NCBI GenBank assembly: GCA_003482905.1
Contig: DMXM01000028.1
Coordinates: 36,479-100,478, forward strand
Direction of reading: 5' to 3'
DNA length: 64,000 bases
Source: Elusimicrobiota bacterium
GTDB taxonomy: Bacteria > Elusimicrobiota > Elusimicrobia > Elusimicrobiales > UBA9959
Part shown: piece by piece, positions 44,167 through 53,038 of the stretch
Position numbering within the stretch: the stretch's first letter is position 1
How the letters are laid out: each line of letters begins with the position of its first letter
The notes under the pieces: generated by a model
Databases searched by the model: none
Seen by the model: only the letters and a program-made list of their open reading frames with translations
Told to the model about the DNA's origin: nothing
Made by a program: the position numbers and the translations under genes

Positions 44167-46016
44167 CCGAAACGACCGACCCCAAACTGCTCTGGTTCAG
44201 TTTTCTCAAGATCTTCACCCGCGCGCTGGTGCAGATCAATCTCTATAAGCCGGACCATCCCCAGGTGAAGCTGGCGCTGGAGGAAGGCCAGGCCCTGCTG
44301 GCGCAGATCTCCGGCGCGCTGGGCGGCGCGGAGTTTTCTATCACCATCGATAAAGACGAACTGCTGGTAAACGGCGTGCCGCTGGTGGCCGCGGACAAGC
44401 TGCCCAATTCCCTGAAGAACCTCTACTCCAAATTCCGCCTGCAGACCATAACCTTTTTGCCCGGCGCCACCGGCGACGACCTGCTGGCCCTCTGTCAGGT
44501 GCAGGCCTTCAAGGGCGAGGCCAAAGACTTTCTTAAAGAGCGTGGCGTGGAGAGGATAACCCTTAACGAGTCGGTTTACGCTAAAGTGGACGCGGGCCAG
44601 ACGCCGGGGGCCAGCGTGGCCGCCCCGGCCGCCGGCGCAAGCGCGGGCGACGGAAACGACGCCGCCGTCAGCGCGCAGCGGGCGCCGGCCGAAAAGGTCA
44701 CCGACCTGATCACCGGACAGGGCCTGGAAACGGCCCTCTCCACCGTGGTCGGCCGGGCCACCCTAGACGCGGCCGAGCAGCGGCGCATAGTGGAGATGCT
44801 AACCGCCAAGTTCAAAGAGGAGATGGTGGCAGAGGTGAAAAGGGCCCTCGTAGAGGTGCACCGGGAAAAGAAGAAAGTAGAGAACGACATGGTGCGCGCC
44901 GAATCCGTCATGACCAGCATGGCCGACGGCGTGGTGGTGGTGGACAAAGACGGCAAGATTATAATGATGAACCCGCACGCCGAGGCCATGTCCGGCCGCC
45001 CGCTGGCGGAGCTCTCCGGCAAGAAGATCGTGGACCTTTCGCAGATAGAGAACCAGGTGGTATCGCTGGCCAAGGAAATAAAGCCGGAGAACAAGGCCGA
45101 CATCTCCACGGAAGTCTTAAAGACCGGACCGGCGGGATTGGCCGAGACCGTAAAGAAAGCCACCACCATAATCCAGAACGAGGACGGCAAAATAGTCGGC
45201 TCCGTGTCCATCCCCACGGACGCCGCCAAACTGAAACAGGTGGAGAAACTGCAGCAGGACTTCATCGCCACCATGACCCATGAACTGCGCTCGCCGCTCA
45301 CTTCTATAAAGGCCGCCCTTGAAATAATGAGCCGCGACTTCGCCAAGGGAGACTCTTCGCGCGGCATACTTAACACTGCCATACGCAACACCGAGCGCCT
45401 CAATTCCATAATAACGGACATACTGGACTTCTCAAAACTGCAGTCCGGCAAATTGATCTTCCACCAGGAGAGCTGCGACGCGGGGGAAGTGGCCAAAGAG
45501 GGCGTCGAAGCCATGAAAGCCTGGGCCTCATCCAAAGGCGTCAACCTTTCCGTAAGCGCCGGGCTGGGCGTACAGCGCATATACGCCGACAAGCGCCGCA
45601 CCATCCAGGTGCTTATAAACCTTATCTCCAACGCCATAAAGTTCACGCCGCAGGGCGGCAGCATAGAAGTGTCGGCCGACGCCGGCCGCGACGCTCTCGA
45701 CGGCTTCTCCTTCTTTTCCGTAAAAGACACAGGCTGCGGCATGAAGAAAGAGGACCAGGGCAAGATCTTCGAGAAATTCGTGCAGGTGGCTTCCGGGGAG
45801 AAGGTCGGCGGCACCGGCCTGGGCCTGGCCATCACCAAGGCCATGGTAGTCATGCAGGGCGGCAGGATCTCCGTGGAAAGCGAGCCCGGCCGCGGCTCCA
45901 CCTTCCGCGTGAGCATGCCCGTCTACAAGGGCCAGGGGGAGCAGCCGGTTTTCGAGCCGTCCCCGGAGGAGCTGCAGGAAGCGAAGCCCTGGTGGAAGAA
46001 GCTGCTTGGGCTTTAA
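44163..46016 (+). CDS. Soluble PAS-containing histidine kinase
   Basis: 617 residues with no TM helix, so cytoplasmic. An N-terminal domain of about 130 residues is not recognised (LVQINLYKPDHPQVKLALEE). A Gly/Ala linker leads to a coiled coil and a PAS domain (about 248-355, SVMTSMADGVVVVDKDGKII). The HisKA domain has the phospho-accepting His in ATMTHELRSPLTSI (about residue 373), and the HATPase has LINLISNAIKFTP, VKDTGCGM and GGTGLGLAI. Start overlaps the dehydrogenase stop by four bases. No response regulator is adjacent. Confidence 0.93.
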   Translation: MTETTDPKLLWFSFLKIFTRALVQINLYKPDHPQVKLALEEGQALLAQISGALGGAEFSITIDKDELLVNGVPLVAADKLPNSLKNLYSKFRLQTITFLPGATGDDLLALCQVQAFKGEAKDFLKERGVERITLNESVYAKVDAGQTPGASVAAPAAGASAGDGNDAAVSAQRAPAEKVTDLITGQGLETALSTVVGRATLDAAEQRRIVEMLTAKFKEEMVAEVKRALVEVHREKKKVENDMVRAESVMTSMADGVVVVDKDGKIIMMNPHAEAMSGRPLAELSGKKIVDLSQIENQVVSLAKEIKPENKADISTEVLKTGPAGLAETVKKATTIIQNEDGKIVGSVSIPTDAAKLKQVEKLQQDFIATMTHELRSPLTSIKAALEIMSRDFAKGDSSRGILNTAIRNTERLNSIITDILDFSKLQSGKLIFHQESCDAGEVAKEGVEAMKAWASSKGVNLSVSAGLGVQRIYADKRRTIQVLINLISNAIKFTPQGGSIEVSADAGRDALDGFSFFSVKDTGCGMKKEDQGKIFEKFVQVASGEKVGGTGLGLAITKAMVVMQGGRISVESEPGRGSTFRVSMPVYKGQGEQPVFEPSPEELQEAKPWWKKLLGL

Positions 46017-46089
46017 AGGGATTGGGCGCGGCGCGCACACAAGTATTGTTATCCCTTCCACATAAATTATAAAATAGTGTTTCAGTCTT

Positions 46090-46164
46090 GCGCCCGTATC
46101 TCAATGGATAGAGTCCCGCCCTGCGAAGGCGGTTGTACAGGTTCGACTCCTGTCGGGCGCACCA
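46090..46164 (+). tRNA. tRNA-Arg, anticodon GCG
   Basis: 75 nt including the encoded CCA. Acceptor GCGCCCG pairs CGGGCGC, T-arm ACAGG/CCTGT with TTCGACT, and anticodon stem CCGCC/GGCGG with loop CTGCGAA (anticodon GCG at 46123-46125). The 10-25 pair of the D stem is a T-T mismatch. It reads CGC, a codon expected to be abundant in this G+C-rich genome. Confidence 0.96.
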
Positions 46165-46178
46165 AATTTCAACCCTCT

Positions 46179-46370
46179 ATGACGGATCCCAAAGAAGAGA
46201 TAAAAAAAGACGAAAAGGCCACCGGCCGCTACGTCTACGATAAGAAACTGCGGAAGGTAGTTAAAGTTTCCGATGACATCCCCGGCCTGAAGAAAGGCTC
46301 CACGGCCTCCGACGGCGGCTGCCCCATCAACCCCGGCGGCCACAAGTGCAACGGCTGCTGCGGACATTGA
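46179..46370 (+). CDS. Cys-rich miniprotein
   Basis: 63 residues directly after the tRNA gene. The start ATG (46179) was chosen because the frame upstream is inside the tRNA. A charged helix (EEIKKDEKATGRYVYDKK) is followed by KVVKVSDDIPGLKKGS and a tail GGCPINPGGHKCNGCCGH with four Cys and two His in 17 residues, a probable metal-binding knuckle. No family recognised. A strong terminator follows 26 bases later. Confidence 0.7.
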   Translation: MTDPKEEIKKDEKATGRYVYDKKLRKVVKVSDDIPGLKKGSTASDGGCPINPGGHKCNGCCGH

Positions 46371-46396
46371 ACGAGGCGGCGGACCGACTTCCCATA

Positions 46397-46430
46397 AAAA
46401 AAGCCCCGGGTTCGCGCCCGGGGCTTTTTT
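46397..46430 (+). terminator. Strong intrinsic terminator
   Basis: Perfect GCCCCGGG/CCCGGGGC stem with a six-base loop and a six-T tail; the matching A-run lets it act on both strands, between the plus-strand miniprotein gene and the minus-strand pilT-like gene. Confidence 0.93.
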
Positions 46431-46445
46431 ATCCTGGAGCAGGGG

Positions 46446-47894
46446 TCACTCCTCTATTTCGGTCATATTCAGCACTATCCCTTTCGTCTTGAGCAGCGCC
46501 ACAAAAGCGGGTTTGTCCACCGCCTTGATATAAGCCTCTTCCGGCGCCACGGCCTTATCCACCACCAACTTAAAAAGCACGTCATTAAGCGTGGTCATGC
46601 CCTGTTTCTTGCCGGTCTGCATGACGGAAGGTATCTGGAATATCTTTCCCTCGCGGATAAGGTTGGCCACCGCGCTGTTGACGAACAGCGCCTCCATGGC
46701 CGCCACACGCCCCCCACCTATCTTCTTGCAAAGGGTCTGCGAGATGACCGCCTTCAGAGAGGTGGACAGCATGGTCCTTATCTGGCTCTGCCGGTCGGCC
46801 GGGAACTGGTCTATAATGCGGTCCACCGTGGAAGCGGCCGTGGTGGTGTGGAGCGTTCCGAATACAAGATGCCCGGTTTCGGCCGTCTCTATGGCTATCG
46901 AGATCGTCTCCAGGTCGCGCATTTCGCCCACAAGCACTATATCCGGGTCCTCGCGCAGCGCGGCGCGCAGGGCCTGCGAGAAGGATTTGGTGTGAACGTG
47001 CACCTCGCGCTGGTTGATCAGGCAGTTTTTCCTGTTATGGACGAACTCTATGGGGTCCTCGATGGTGATGATATGGTCCCGGCGATGGCGGTTGATGTAG
47101 TCCACCAGGGCGCAGAGGGTGGTGGATTTGCCGGAGCCGGTGGGCCCGGTCACCAGCACCAGGCCTTTCGAGAGGAAGCAGAGGTCTATTATTTCTTTGG
47201 AAAGCCCCAGGTTTTCCGCCGTAACGATATCCATCGGGATCTGCCGGAACACGGCCCCCATGCCGAACCTGTCCATAAAAACGTTAACGCGGAACCTGGC
47301 CAGGCCGGTTATTTCATGGGCGAAGTCGGTGTCGTGGATCTCCTTGAATTGAAGCGCGTTATGCGGCGGCAGAATGGCCGACAGCAGGGCCTCCATGCGC
47401 TCGTTCTTCAGCACGGGCTCGTCGCCAAGCTCCTTCATGTCGCCGTTGACCCTCACCAGCGGGCGGTGGCTGGAGGTAAGGTGCAGGTCGGAAGCTCCCA
47501 TTTTGAACATCTTGCGCAGCAGGGCGTTCACCTCGGGCTCGGGGTCCGCCGCCTTCGCCTGGGCCTGCGGCTGAGCGGCTGCCGCGCCCTTGCCGTTCTC
47601 GCCGTTCATACTTATCCTGGCGATCACCTGCTCGCCCTCGGCCGAAAAATCCACCTGCACCGTTCTGGCGCCGGCCTTGTATTCGAACTTCAGGGCTTTG
47701 CGCTGGGCCAGAGCCTCGCGGCCGTCCGCGGGCGCTATTTCCTGGACCAGGCCCGTCACCTGGGCGGCCGACAGCAGCTGGTTAAGAATGGCCGTGGTCC
47801 CGGCTTCGCTCTTAAGCACCGGCGCTTTGCCGGACTCCAGCACTATCTCCTGTTTGGCCTGTATCTTCTCTATAAGCTTGTCCAGTTGGGGCAT
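46446..47894 (-). CDS. PilT-like ATPase with N-terminal extension
   Basis: 482 residues. From about residue 125 the protein is a standard PilT/GspE-type ATPase: ASDLHLTSSHRPLVRVNGDM, Walker A VTGPTGSGKSTT, Asp box TIEDPIEFVH, Walker B DPDIVLVGEMRD and HLVFGTLHTTTAASTVDRII. PilT retracts type IVa pili by disassembling them into the membrane. The N-terminal 120 residues are an added domain with no recognised match (KLIEKIQAKQEIVLESGKAP). No other type IVa pilus genes are in the window, and the Tad ATPase is of a different subfamily. A Pro/Ala/Gln-rich linker separates the two parts. Confidence 0.88.
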   Translation of the reverse strand: MPQLDKLIEKIQAKQEIVLESGKAPVLKSEAGTTAILNQLLSAAQVTGLVQEIAPADGREALAQRKALKFEYKAGARTVQVDFSAEGEQVIARISMNGENGKGAAAAQPQAQAKAADPEPEVNALLRKMFKMGASDLHLTSSHRPLVRVNGDMKELGDEPVLKNERMEALLSAILPPHNALQFKEIHDTDFAHEITGLARFRVNVFMDRFGMGAVFRQIPMDIVTAENLGLSKEIIDLCFLSKGLVLVTGPTGSGKSTTLCALVDYINRHRRDHIITIEDPIEFVHNRKNCLINQREVHVHTKSFSQALRAALREDPDIVLVGEMRDLETISIAIETAETGHLVFGTLHTTTAASTVDRIIDQFPADRQSQIRTMLSTSLKAVISQTLCKKIGGGRVAAMEALFVNSAVANLIREGKIFQIPSVMQTGKKQGMTTLNDVLFKLVVDKAVAPEEAYIKAVDKPAFVALLKTKGIVLNMTEIEE

Positions 47895-47980
47895 AACACC
47901 TTTTAAACTCGTTTACCGCGGCGCCGTTCAGGGCTGATTTATTCTACTTTTTTTGAAACCCTCGGGGAACATATTGAAAT

Positions 47981-48958
47981 TCAGCGGCCCGTCAGCCCGC
48001 GCATGTCGGGCGGTAGCGGGGCGGTCACGGCCATATGCCGGCCGTCGGCCGGGTGACGGAAAATAAGTTCTCCGGCGTGCAGGGCCTGGCGCGCTATGCG
48101 CATTTTCACCGGATCTTCCGGCGTCATCCTGCCTTCTATCATACGCAGAAATATCAGCTCGTCCAGGCCGTACATTTTGTCGCCGACTACCGGACAGCCC
48201 AAAAACAACAAGGTGGCCCTTATCTGGTGCAGGCGGCCGGTATGCGGCCGCGCTTCCAGCACGCTAAGGCCGCCCGCGCTTTTTACCGGCGTAAAGATGG
48301 TTTCCGCCCACTCGGCCTCGCGCCCGGGCGCGGGCCCGGCTTCGGTTGAAGGCTCGAATTGCCTTTTTTTGCGTATGGCCGAGGTCTTTGCCGGCACAAT
48401 ATAGCCCCGCGCATGGACCGCCCGCTCAAAGGCGCCTTCGGTGATAGCCGTGTATTTCTTTATAACGCCCCGCTCGCTGAACTGCCGCCTGCAGGCCAGG
48501 GCCGCGCGGGCATTTTTGGCCACCAGCGTTACCCCGGAGGTCTCGCGGTCCAGCCGGTTGATTATGGAGGGCTCGGCCACAGACAGGCGCTCCCGCAGCA
48601 GCCACCACAGCGTATTCTTAAAATACCTGCCGGCCGGATGGGCGGGCAAGTCGCCCGGTTTGTCTACCAGAACGATGTCCCGGTCCTCATACAGCACCGT
48701 TACCGCCGTATTGACCTCGGGCTCCGGCGCGTCGGCCAGGAAATACTGCACTATGTCGCCCTCCGCAAGCGCGCGGTCCGGCGCCGGGATATCTCCGTTA
48801 AGCCGCACGGCGCCTGCGGCCGCCAGGCGGGCCCACTCTTCTGGGCTGTGGTAGGGGAACCTCGCGCCGAGAAAAGAAATTAGCGGGCCGCCGGCGTTCT
48901 CCTTCCGGATGACGCAGCGCAGTATCCTCTCCCCCCCGGTCAATTTATCCATAAACAT
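47981..48958 (-). CDS. RluA-family pseudouridine synthase with S4 domain
   Basis: 325 residues. It isomerises uridines in rRNA or tRNA. An S4-like RNA-binding domain (about 25-80, GAVRLNGDIPAPDRALAEGDIV) precedes the synthase domain with the catalytic Asp in NRLDRETSGVTLVAK (the RLDxxTSG motif; the usual His before it is Asn). LEARPHTGRLHQIRATL is also diagnostic. The target site cannot be told from sequence. It lies 12 bases downstream of a LysR gene, possibly in the same transcript. Confidence 0.93.
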   Translation of the reverse strand: MFMDKLTGGERILRCVIRKENAGGPLISFLGARFPYHSPEEWARLAAAGAVRLNGDIPAPDRALAEGDIVQYFLADAPEPEVNTAVTVLYEDRDIVLVDKPGDLPAHPAGRYFKNTLWWLLRERLSVAEPSIINRLDRETSGVTLVAKNARAALACRRQFSERGVIKKYTAITEGAFERAVHARGYIVPAKTSAIRKKRQFEPSTEAGPAPGREAEWAETIFTPVKSAGGLSVLEARPHTGRLHQIRATLLFLGCPVVGDKMYGLDELIFLRMIEGRMTPEDPVKMRIARQALHAGELIFRHPADGRHMAVTAPLPPDMRGLTGR

Positions 48959-48970
48959 GGCCGCCAGGTT

Positions 48971-49873
48971 TCAGACGCGTTCCAGTTGGGCGGTTTTGAT
49001 GTTCTTTAAATAGCCCAGCAGATTGCGGTGCCGCTCCAGGCCGGCGCGGCCCGTTTTCTGGTACACATAGAAGTTGTCCTCGAGCATTTTCATATGCGGG
49101 AACACGCTTAGCAGAGTGCGGGCCTTGAATTCTTTCAGCACACAGTACCTGGGCACGAAGCCCACCCCCAGGCCCTCCATGGCGGCGTTCACTATGCCCC
49201 TGATATGGTTCAGCTCCATCACCTCCCGGAACTCCGGGCGCTCGGCGGCGGGCAGGGCGTTAAGAAAGTTGCCCCACCACTGCGCGCCCTTGTCCAGGGA
49301 AAGAATATTGCAGCCGGACAGGTCCGCCGGCTTCCTTATGACGCGGCGGCGGATAAAGTCCGGAGAGGCTATTACCGCGTAGTCCTCGCGGAAAAGCGGG
49401 GTTTTTTCCACGCCCTCGGCCTTGTGGCTGCGGCAGTCTATGACGATATCCAATTCGTCGCGCAGCAGCGGCTGCAGCAGTTCGTGGCAGAACTGGAAGT
49501 CTATATGCACGCGCGGGTTCTGGTTTATAAAGCGCTTCAGGTACTTCACCAGCAGCGTGGTGCCGAACTCCACCGTGGCGCCCAGCCTTATGGTGCCGAT
49601 ATTCTTGCCCTTGCCGGCGGCTATCTGCTCCTCCGCCTTCTCCAGTTCGTAAAAAACGGTCTCGCAGGCCTTGTAGAGCACCCGGCCGGCCTCGGTCAGG
49701 GCCAGCTTATTGCCGGCGCGCCTGAAAAGGCGGTCCTTAACGCTTTGCCCCAGTTTCGCCACGGCGTGGCTCACCGCCGACTGCGTAACGTGCAGCCGCC
49801 GGGAGGCCTCGGTGTAATTGAGCGTCTGCGCCACCGCAAAAAAAGCCTTAAGCTGGTAGAGGTTCAGCGGCAT
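48971..49873 (-). CDS. LysR-family transcriptional regulator
   Basis: 300 residues: winged helix (about 3-62, LKAFFAVAQTLNYTEASRRLHVTQSAVSHAVAKL), linker helix and a two-lobe effector-binding domain (about 90-290). It is divergent from the proline-catabolic aldehyde dehydrogenase gene with 93 bases between them, the classical arrangement for a LysR activator and its target. The -10 box overlaps a palindrome that probably binds the protein itself, suggesting autorepression. The start ATG is at 49871-49873, only five bases after the -10. Confidence 0.92.
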   Translation of the reverse strand: MPLNLYQLKAFFAVAQTLNYTEASRRLHVTQSAVSHAVAKLGQSVKDRLFRRAGNKLALTEAGRVLYKACETVFYELEKAEEQIAAGKGKNIGTIRLGATVEFGTTLLVKYLKRFINQNPRVHIDFQFCHELLQPLLRDELDIVIDCRSHKAEGVEKTPLFREDYAVIASPDFIRRRVIRKPADLSGCNILSLDKGAQWWGNFLNALPAAERPEFREVMELNHIRGIVNAAMEGLGVGFVPRYCVLKEFKARTLLSVFPHMKMLEDNFYVYQKTGRAGLERHRNLLGYLKNIKTAQLERV

Positions 49874-49874
49874 A

Positions 49875-49921
49875 ATGAATTATATTCATACCTGCTGTGC
49901 ATATTATGAATTATACTAATA
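49875..49921. promoter_or_regulatory. LysR-type operators in the lysR/pruA divergent promoter
   Basis: Two related sites: ATGAATTATATTCAT (49875-49889, inverted ATGAAT/ATTCAT) and TATTATGAATTATACTAATA (49902-49921, inverted TATTA/TAATA). They share ATGAATTATA with starts 31 bases apart, three helical turns, so two LysR dimers could bind one face. The first overlaps the minus-strand TATAAT (49879-49884) of lysR. Confidence 0.65.
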
Positions 49922-49966
49922 TACAACCAAGTGCTACCATATTTAAAACAGTTTCAAGGAGGACGC

Positions 49967-51595
49967 ATGAACGCCATTTTCCAGGTACCCAAACCGCTGA
50001 ACGAACCCGTATGGAATTACGCCCCCGGCAGCCCCGAGCGGGCCGAACTGAAGGCCAAGCTGGCCGAGCTGCGCGGCCAGGTCATAGAGATACCCCTTAT
50101 AATAGGCGGCAAAGAAGTGCGCACCGGCCGCACCGCCGACATCGTCATCCCGCACGAGAACAAGAAAGTGATAGGCCGCTTCCACAAGGCCGGCCCCAAA
50201 GAAGTGCAGCTGGCCATAGAGGCCGCGGCCGCGGCCAAAGCGGTCTGGAGCCATATGCCCTGGGAAGCCCGCGCCGCCGTATTCCTTAAAGCCGGCGAAC
50301 TGCTGGCCAGCACCTGGCGCCAGACCTTGAACGCCGCCACCATGCTGGGCCAATCCAAGAATCCCTACCAGGCCGAAATAGACTCCGCTTGCGAACTTGT
50401 GGATTTCTACCGCTTCAACACCCACTATGCCGAGCAGATCTACGCCCAGCAGCCCTTCTCCCCGCGCGGCAACTGGAATTATATGGACTACCGCGCGCTG
50501 GAAGGCTTCGTCTTCGCGGTGACGCCCTTCAACTTCACCTCCATAGCCGGCAATCTGCCCACCGCGCCGGCCATCATGGGCAATACGGTCATCTGGAAGC
50601 CGGCCTCCACCGCCGTCTACTCCGGCTACTACCTTATGAAACTGTGGCAGGCGGCCGGCCTGCCGGACGGCGTCATCAACATGGTGCCCGGCTCCGGAGG
50701 CGAGGTGGGCAACCCCGTCATAGACAGCCCGGACTTCATGGGCCTGCACTTCACCGGTTCCACCGCCGTGTTCAACGGCATGTGGTCGACCATCGTGAAG
50801 AATTTCGACAAGTACCGCGGTTACCCGCGCATTGTCGGCGAGACCGGCGGCAAGGACTTCATCTTCGCCCACGCCTCCTGCGACACCGAGGCGCTCAAGA
50901 CCGCCATTGTGCGCGGCTCCTACGAGTTCCAGGGGCAGAAATGCTCCGCGGCCAGCCGTTCCTATATCCCCCGCTCCGTCTGGAACGCCATAAAGGACGA
51001 CCTGGTGGCGCAGATAAAGGGCCTGAAGATGGGCCCGGCCGAAGACTTCACCAACTTCGTCAACGCCGTCATCGACAAGAGCGCCTTCGACAATATCAAG
51101 GCCTATATAGACGTGGCCAGGAAAGCGCCGGACGCCAAGATACTGGCCGGCGGCGTTTGCGACGACACCGAAGGCTACTTCATACAGCCCACGCTCATAG
51201 AAACCACCAACCCGCGCTTCAAGACCATGGAAGAGGAGATATTCGGGCCGGTGATGACCGTTTACGTCTACGAGGACGATAAGTTCGAGGAGACGCTGAA
51301 GGTGTGCGACGCCACCTCTCCCTACGCGCTGACCGGCGCCATATTCGCGCAGGACCGCGCGGCGGTGCTGAAGGCGGCCGACCTGCTGGAGCATGCGGCC
51401 GGCAACTTCTACATAAACGACAAGCCCACCGGCGCCGTGGTAGGCCAGCAGCCTTTCGGCGGGGCCAGGGCCTCCGGCACCAACGACAAGGCCGGCTCCC
51501 TCCTTAACATGATGCGCTGGACCTCCCCGCGCTCCGTTAAGGAAAACTTCGTCCCCCCGCACAACTACCGCTACCCGTTCATGCTGGAAAAATAA
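49967..51595 (+). CDS. pruA: L-glutamate gamma-semialdehyde dehydrogenase (delta-1-pyrroline-5-carboxylate dehydrogenase)
   Basis: 542 residues. It oxidises the proline breakdown product to glutamate. The N-terminus NEPVWNYAPGSPERAELKAK and overall length match the ALDH4A1/PruA group. The catalytic Glu is in VGETGGKDFIFAHASC and the catalytic Cys in QGQKCSAASRSYIP; EEIFGPVMTVYVYED is also typical. The ATG at 49967 was chosen for its AAGGAGG ribosome site seven bases upstream. LysR regulation is likely from the divergent gene. No proline dehydrogenase (putA part) is in the window. Confidence 0.94.
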   Translation: MNAIFQVPKPLNEPVWNYAPGSPERAELKAKLAELRGQVIEIPLIIGGKEVRTGRTADIVIPHENKKVIGRFHKAGPKEVQLAIEAAAAAKAVWSHMPWEARAAVFLKAGELLASTWRQTLNAATMLGQSKNPYQAEIDSACELVDFYRFNTHYAEQIYAQQPFSPRGNWNYMDYRALEGFVFAVTPFNFTSIAGNLPTAPAIMGNTVIWKPASTAVYSGYYLMKLWQAAGLPDGVINMVPGSGGEVGNPVIDSPDFMGLHFTGSTAVFNGMWSTIVKNFDKYRGYPRIVGETGGKDFIFAHASCDTEALKTAIVRGSYEFQGQKCSAASRSYIPRSVWNAIKDDLVAQIKGLKMGPAEDFTNFVNAVIDKSAFDNIKAYIDVARKAPDAKILAGGVCDDTEGYFIQPTLIETTNPRFKTMEEEIFGPVMTVYVYEDDKFEETLKVCDATSPYALTGAIFAQDRAAVLKAADLLEHAAGNFYINDKPTGAVVGQQPFGGARASGTNDKAGSLLNMMRWTSPRSVKENFVPPHNYRYPFMLEK

Positions 51596-51601
51596 AAATG
51601 A

Positions 51602-51663
51602 AAATGGAAAAGGGGACAGGCTACTTTTTCGGATGAAAAAGTAGCCTGTCCCCTTTCCCATTT
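51602..51663. repeat. Long perfect hairpin of the GTAGCCTGTCCCC family
   Basis: A 21-bp perfect stem (51609-51629 and 51636-51656) with a six-base loop CGGATG, extended by AAATGG/CCATTT to 28 bp with one mismatch. The right half contains AAAGTAGCCTGTCCCC, which recurs singly at 57931 and 59849. It lies just after pruA and may end its transcript. Confidence 0.85.
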
Positions 51664-51771
51664 CGCAGGGACTAAAGGACTATTAAATAGGGGGTCCCTT
51701 GTTCGATGCGCGCGGGGCGGGGTCCTGGTAACATATATATGCCAAAAGGTAAGCCCGTGGCAGGAGAACAC

Positions 51772-52386
51772 ATGAAATCTATTAACCTTATAGCCTTTTC
51801 AGCGATAGTAAGCCTGGCAGCGGCCGCCAGCGCCGCTCCTTCATTCGAATCTCTGCTTAACACCAACGTCCGCTCAGAAAGCCTGACGGCGGCCGAATCC
51901 CCCGCGCCCCTGCCCGAAGAACGCTGCGTATACCCCGGCGACGACGCACCTATAGAGGACATACTTATCTGGATAGAGTGCATGGCTTACCCGCCCGGGT
52001 TCCCCCCGGAACCTGGCGCAACAAGGAACTACGGCGCCGTAGCGGAAAAGAGCGTGATGATGTCCCGCCTAAACATAAACGCCCTTAAAACCATAGCGCT
52101 TTCACTGCGCGATAGCTCCAAAGCCGCATCCGAGGCTTACGCGCGCGGAGTGCAGGAAACCGCCGCCGACATCGAACAAGCCGTCGCCGGGATGGAACAA
52201 GCCATTAAAACCCGCAACAGCATAATGCTGCGCAGCGAGGCCTCCCGCATGGAACCCATGGCTGCCCGCCTGGCCGGCATTTCAGCCGGCATTCAAGGCA
52301 GCCAGGCCGGCAACAATATAAAGAAAATATCGGAGAACCTCAACACCTACCTGCTTGCCATCCGCTCCAACTCCGCGTTCCTTTAA
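51772..52386 (+). CDS. Secreted helical protein of unknown function
   Basis: 204 residues from ATG 51772, chosen for the AGGAG site seven bases upstream. A signal peptide (MKSINLIAFSAIVSLAAAAS) is followed by a segment with two Cys (EERCVYPGDDAPIEDILIW, IECMAYPPG) that could pair, then long amphipathic helices (residues about 95-204, ALKTIALSLRDSSKAASEAY). No family recognised. It would be periplasmic or outer-surface. Its terminator is shared with the convergent ssb gene. Confidence 0.7.
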   Translation: MKSINLIAFSAIVSLAAAASAAPSFESLLNTNVRSESLTAAESPAPLPEERCVYPGDDAPIEDILIWIECMAYPPGFPPEPGATRNYGAVAEKSVMMSRLNINALKTIALSLRDSSKAASEAYARGVQETAADIEQAVAGMEQAIKTRNSIMLRSEASRMEPMAARLAGISAGIQGSQAGNNIKKISENLNTYLLAIRSNSAFL

Positions 52387-52399
52387 ACGCACCTCCTCC

Positions 52400-52435
52400 A
52401 ATTAAAACAGCCGGCCCAAGCCGGCTGTTTTAATT
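52400..52435. terminator. Bidirectional terminator between the secreted-protein gene and ssb
   Basis: Perfect 16-bp stem, AATTAAAACAGCCGGC and its complement with a CCAA loop; T- and A-runs on both flanks allow termination in both directions. Confidence 0.92.
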
Positions 52436-52437
52436 GT

Positions 52438-52495
52438 CCGGAGGTTCAACCTCCGGATAACCCATGACCGCCCTATCAAGGCCCGGCCTTGATAG
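52438..52495. repeat. Two small perfect palindromes after ssb
   Basis: CCGGAGGTTCAACCTCCGG (52438-52456) is a 9-bp inverted repeat, and 52473-52495 (CTATCAAGGCC, one base, GGCCTTGATAG) an 11-bp inverted repeat. The first recurs twice at 58208-58243 after the other ssb gene, and GGCCTTGATAG recurs at 58869-58879 upstream of the matrixin gene. Confidence 0.8.
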
Positions 52496-52499
52496 AACT

Positions 52500-52946
52500 T
52501 TAGAAGGGGACTTCTTCTATGCCGTCGCCGCCGGAAACCGAGGCTTTCGCGGCGGGTTCGGCTGCTTCCGAGGGACCGGCGGCGGAGTTGTCGCCGCGGC
52601 TGCCCAGGAATTCTATTTCGTCCACGTAGACCACCATCTTGGTCTGTTTCTTGCCGTCTTCCTTGCCGGACCATTCTTCAAGAACAAGGTGCCCTTCCAC
52701 ATAGGCCTGGGAGCCTTTATGCAGGTATTTCTCTATAAGGTCGGCCATCTTGCGGCCGGTCTCGCGGTTAAAAGCCTTAAGGTCCACCCATACCGGGACT
52801 TCCTCCCACTGGCCTGTTTTCTGGTTCTTGCGGCGGTTGTTCACGGCAAAGCCGATATTAGCCACCTTGCCGCCATTGCTGAATTCTTTTATCTCGGGCT
52901 CGCGCGTCAGCCGGCCGATCAGCATTACTTTGTTCAAATTCGCCAT
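52500..52946 (-). CDS. ssb: Single-stranded DNA-binding protein (first paralogue)
   Basis: 148 residues. An N-terminal OB fold (about 1-105, NKVMLIGRLTREPEIKEFSNGG, GSQAYVEGHLVLEEW) and an Ala/Gly/acidic tail ending DGIEEVPF. The acidic DxxPF-type tip is the docking site for replication and repair proteins, so this is a fully functional replicative SSB. A second paralogue at 58289 lacks this tip. No rpsF/rpsR operon is adjacent. Confidence 0.95.
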   Translation of the reverse strand: MANLNKVMLIGRLTREPEIKEFSNGGKVANIGFAVNNRRKNQKTGQWEEVPVWVDLKAFNRETGRKMADLIEKYLHKGSQAYVEGHLVLEEWSGKEDGKKQTKMVVYVDEIEFLGSRGDNSAAGPSEAAEPAAKASVSGGDGIEEVPF

Positions 52947-53038
52947 ATAAGTCTCCTGTTAACTCGTATATATTCCAAAACCACCTGCCTGCCCCTGACT
53001 AATCTACCAATTTTTCCGCCCCGCCTCCAATGCGGCGT

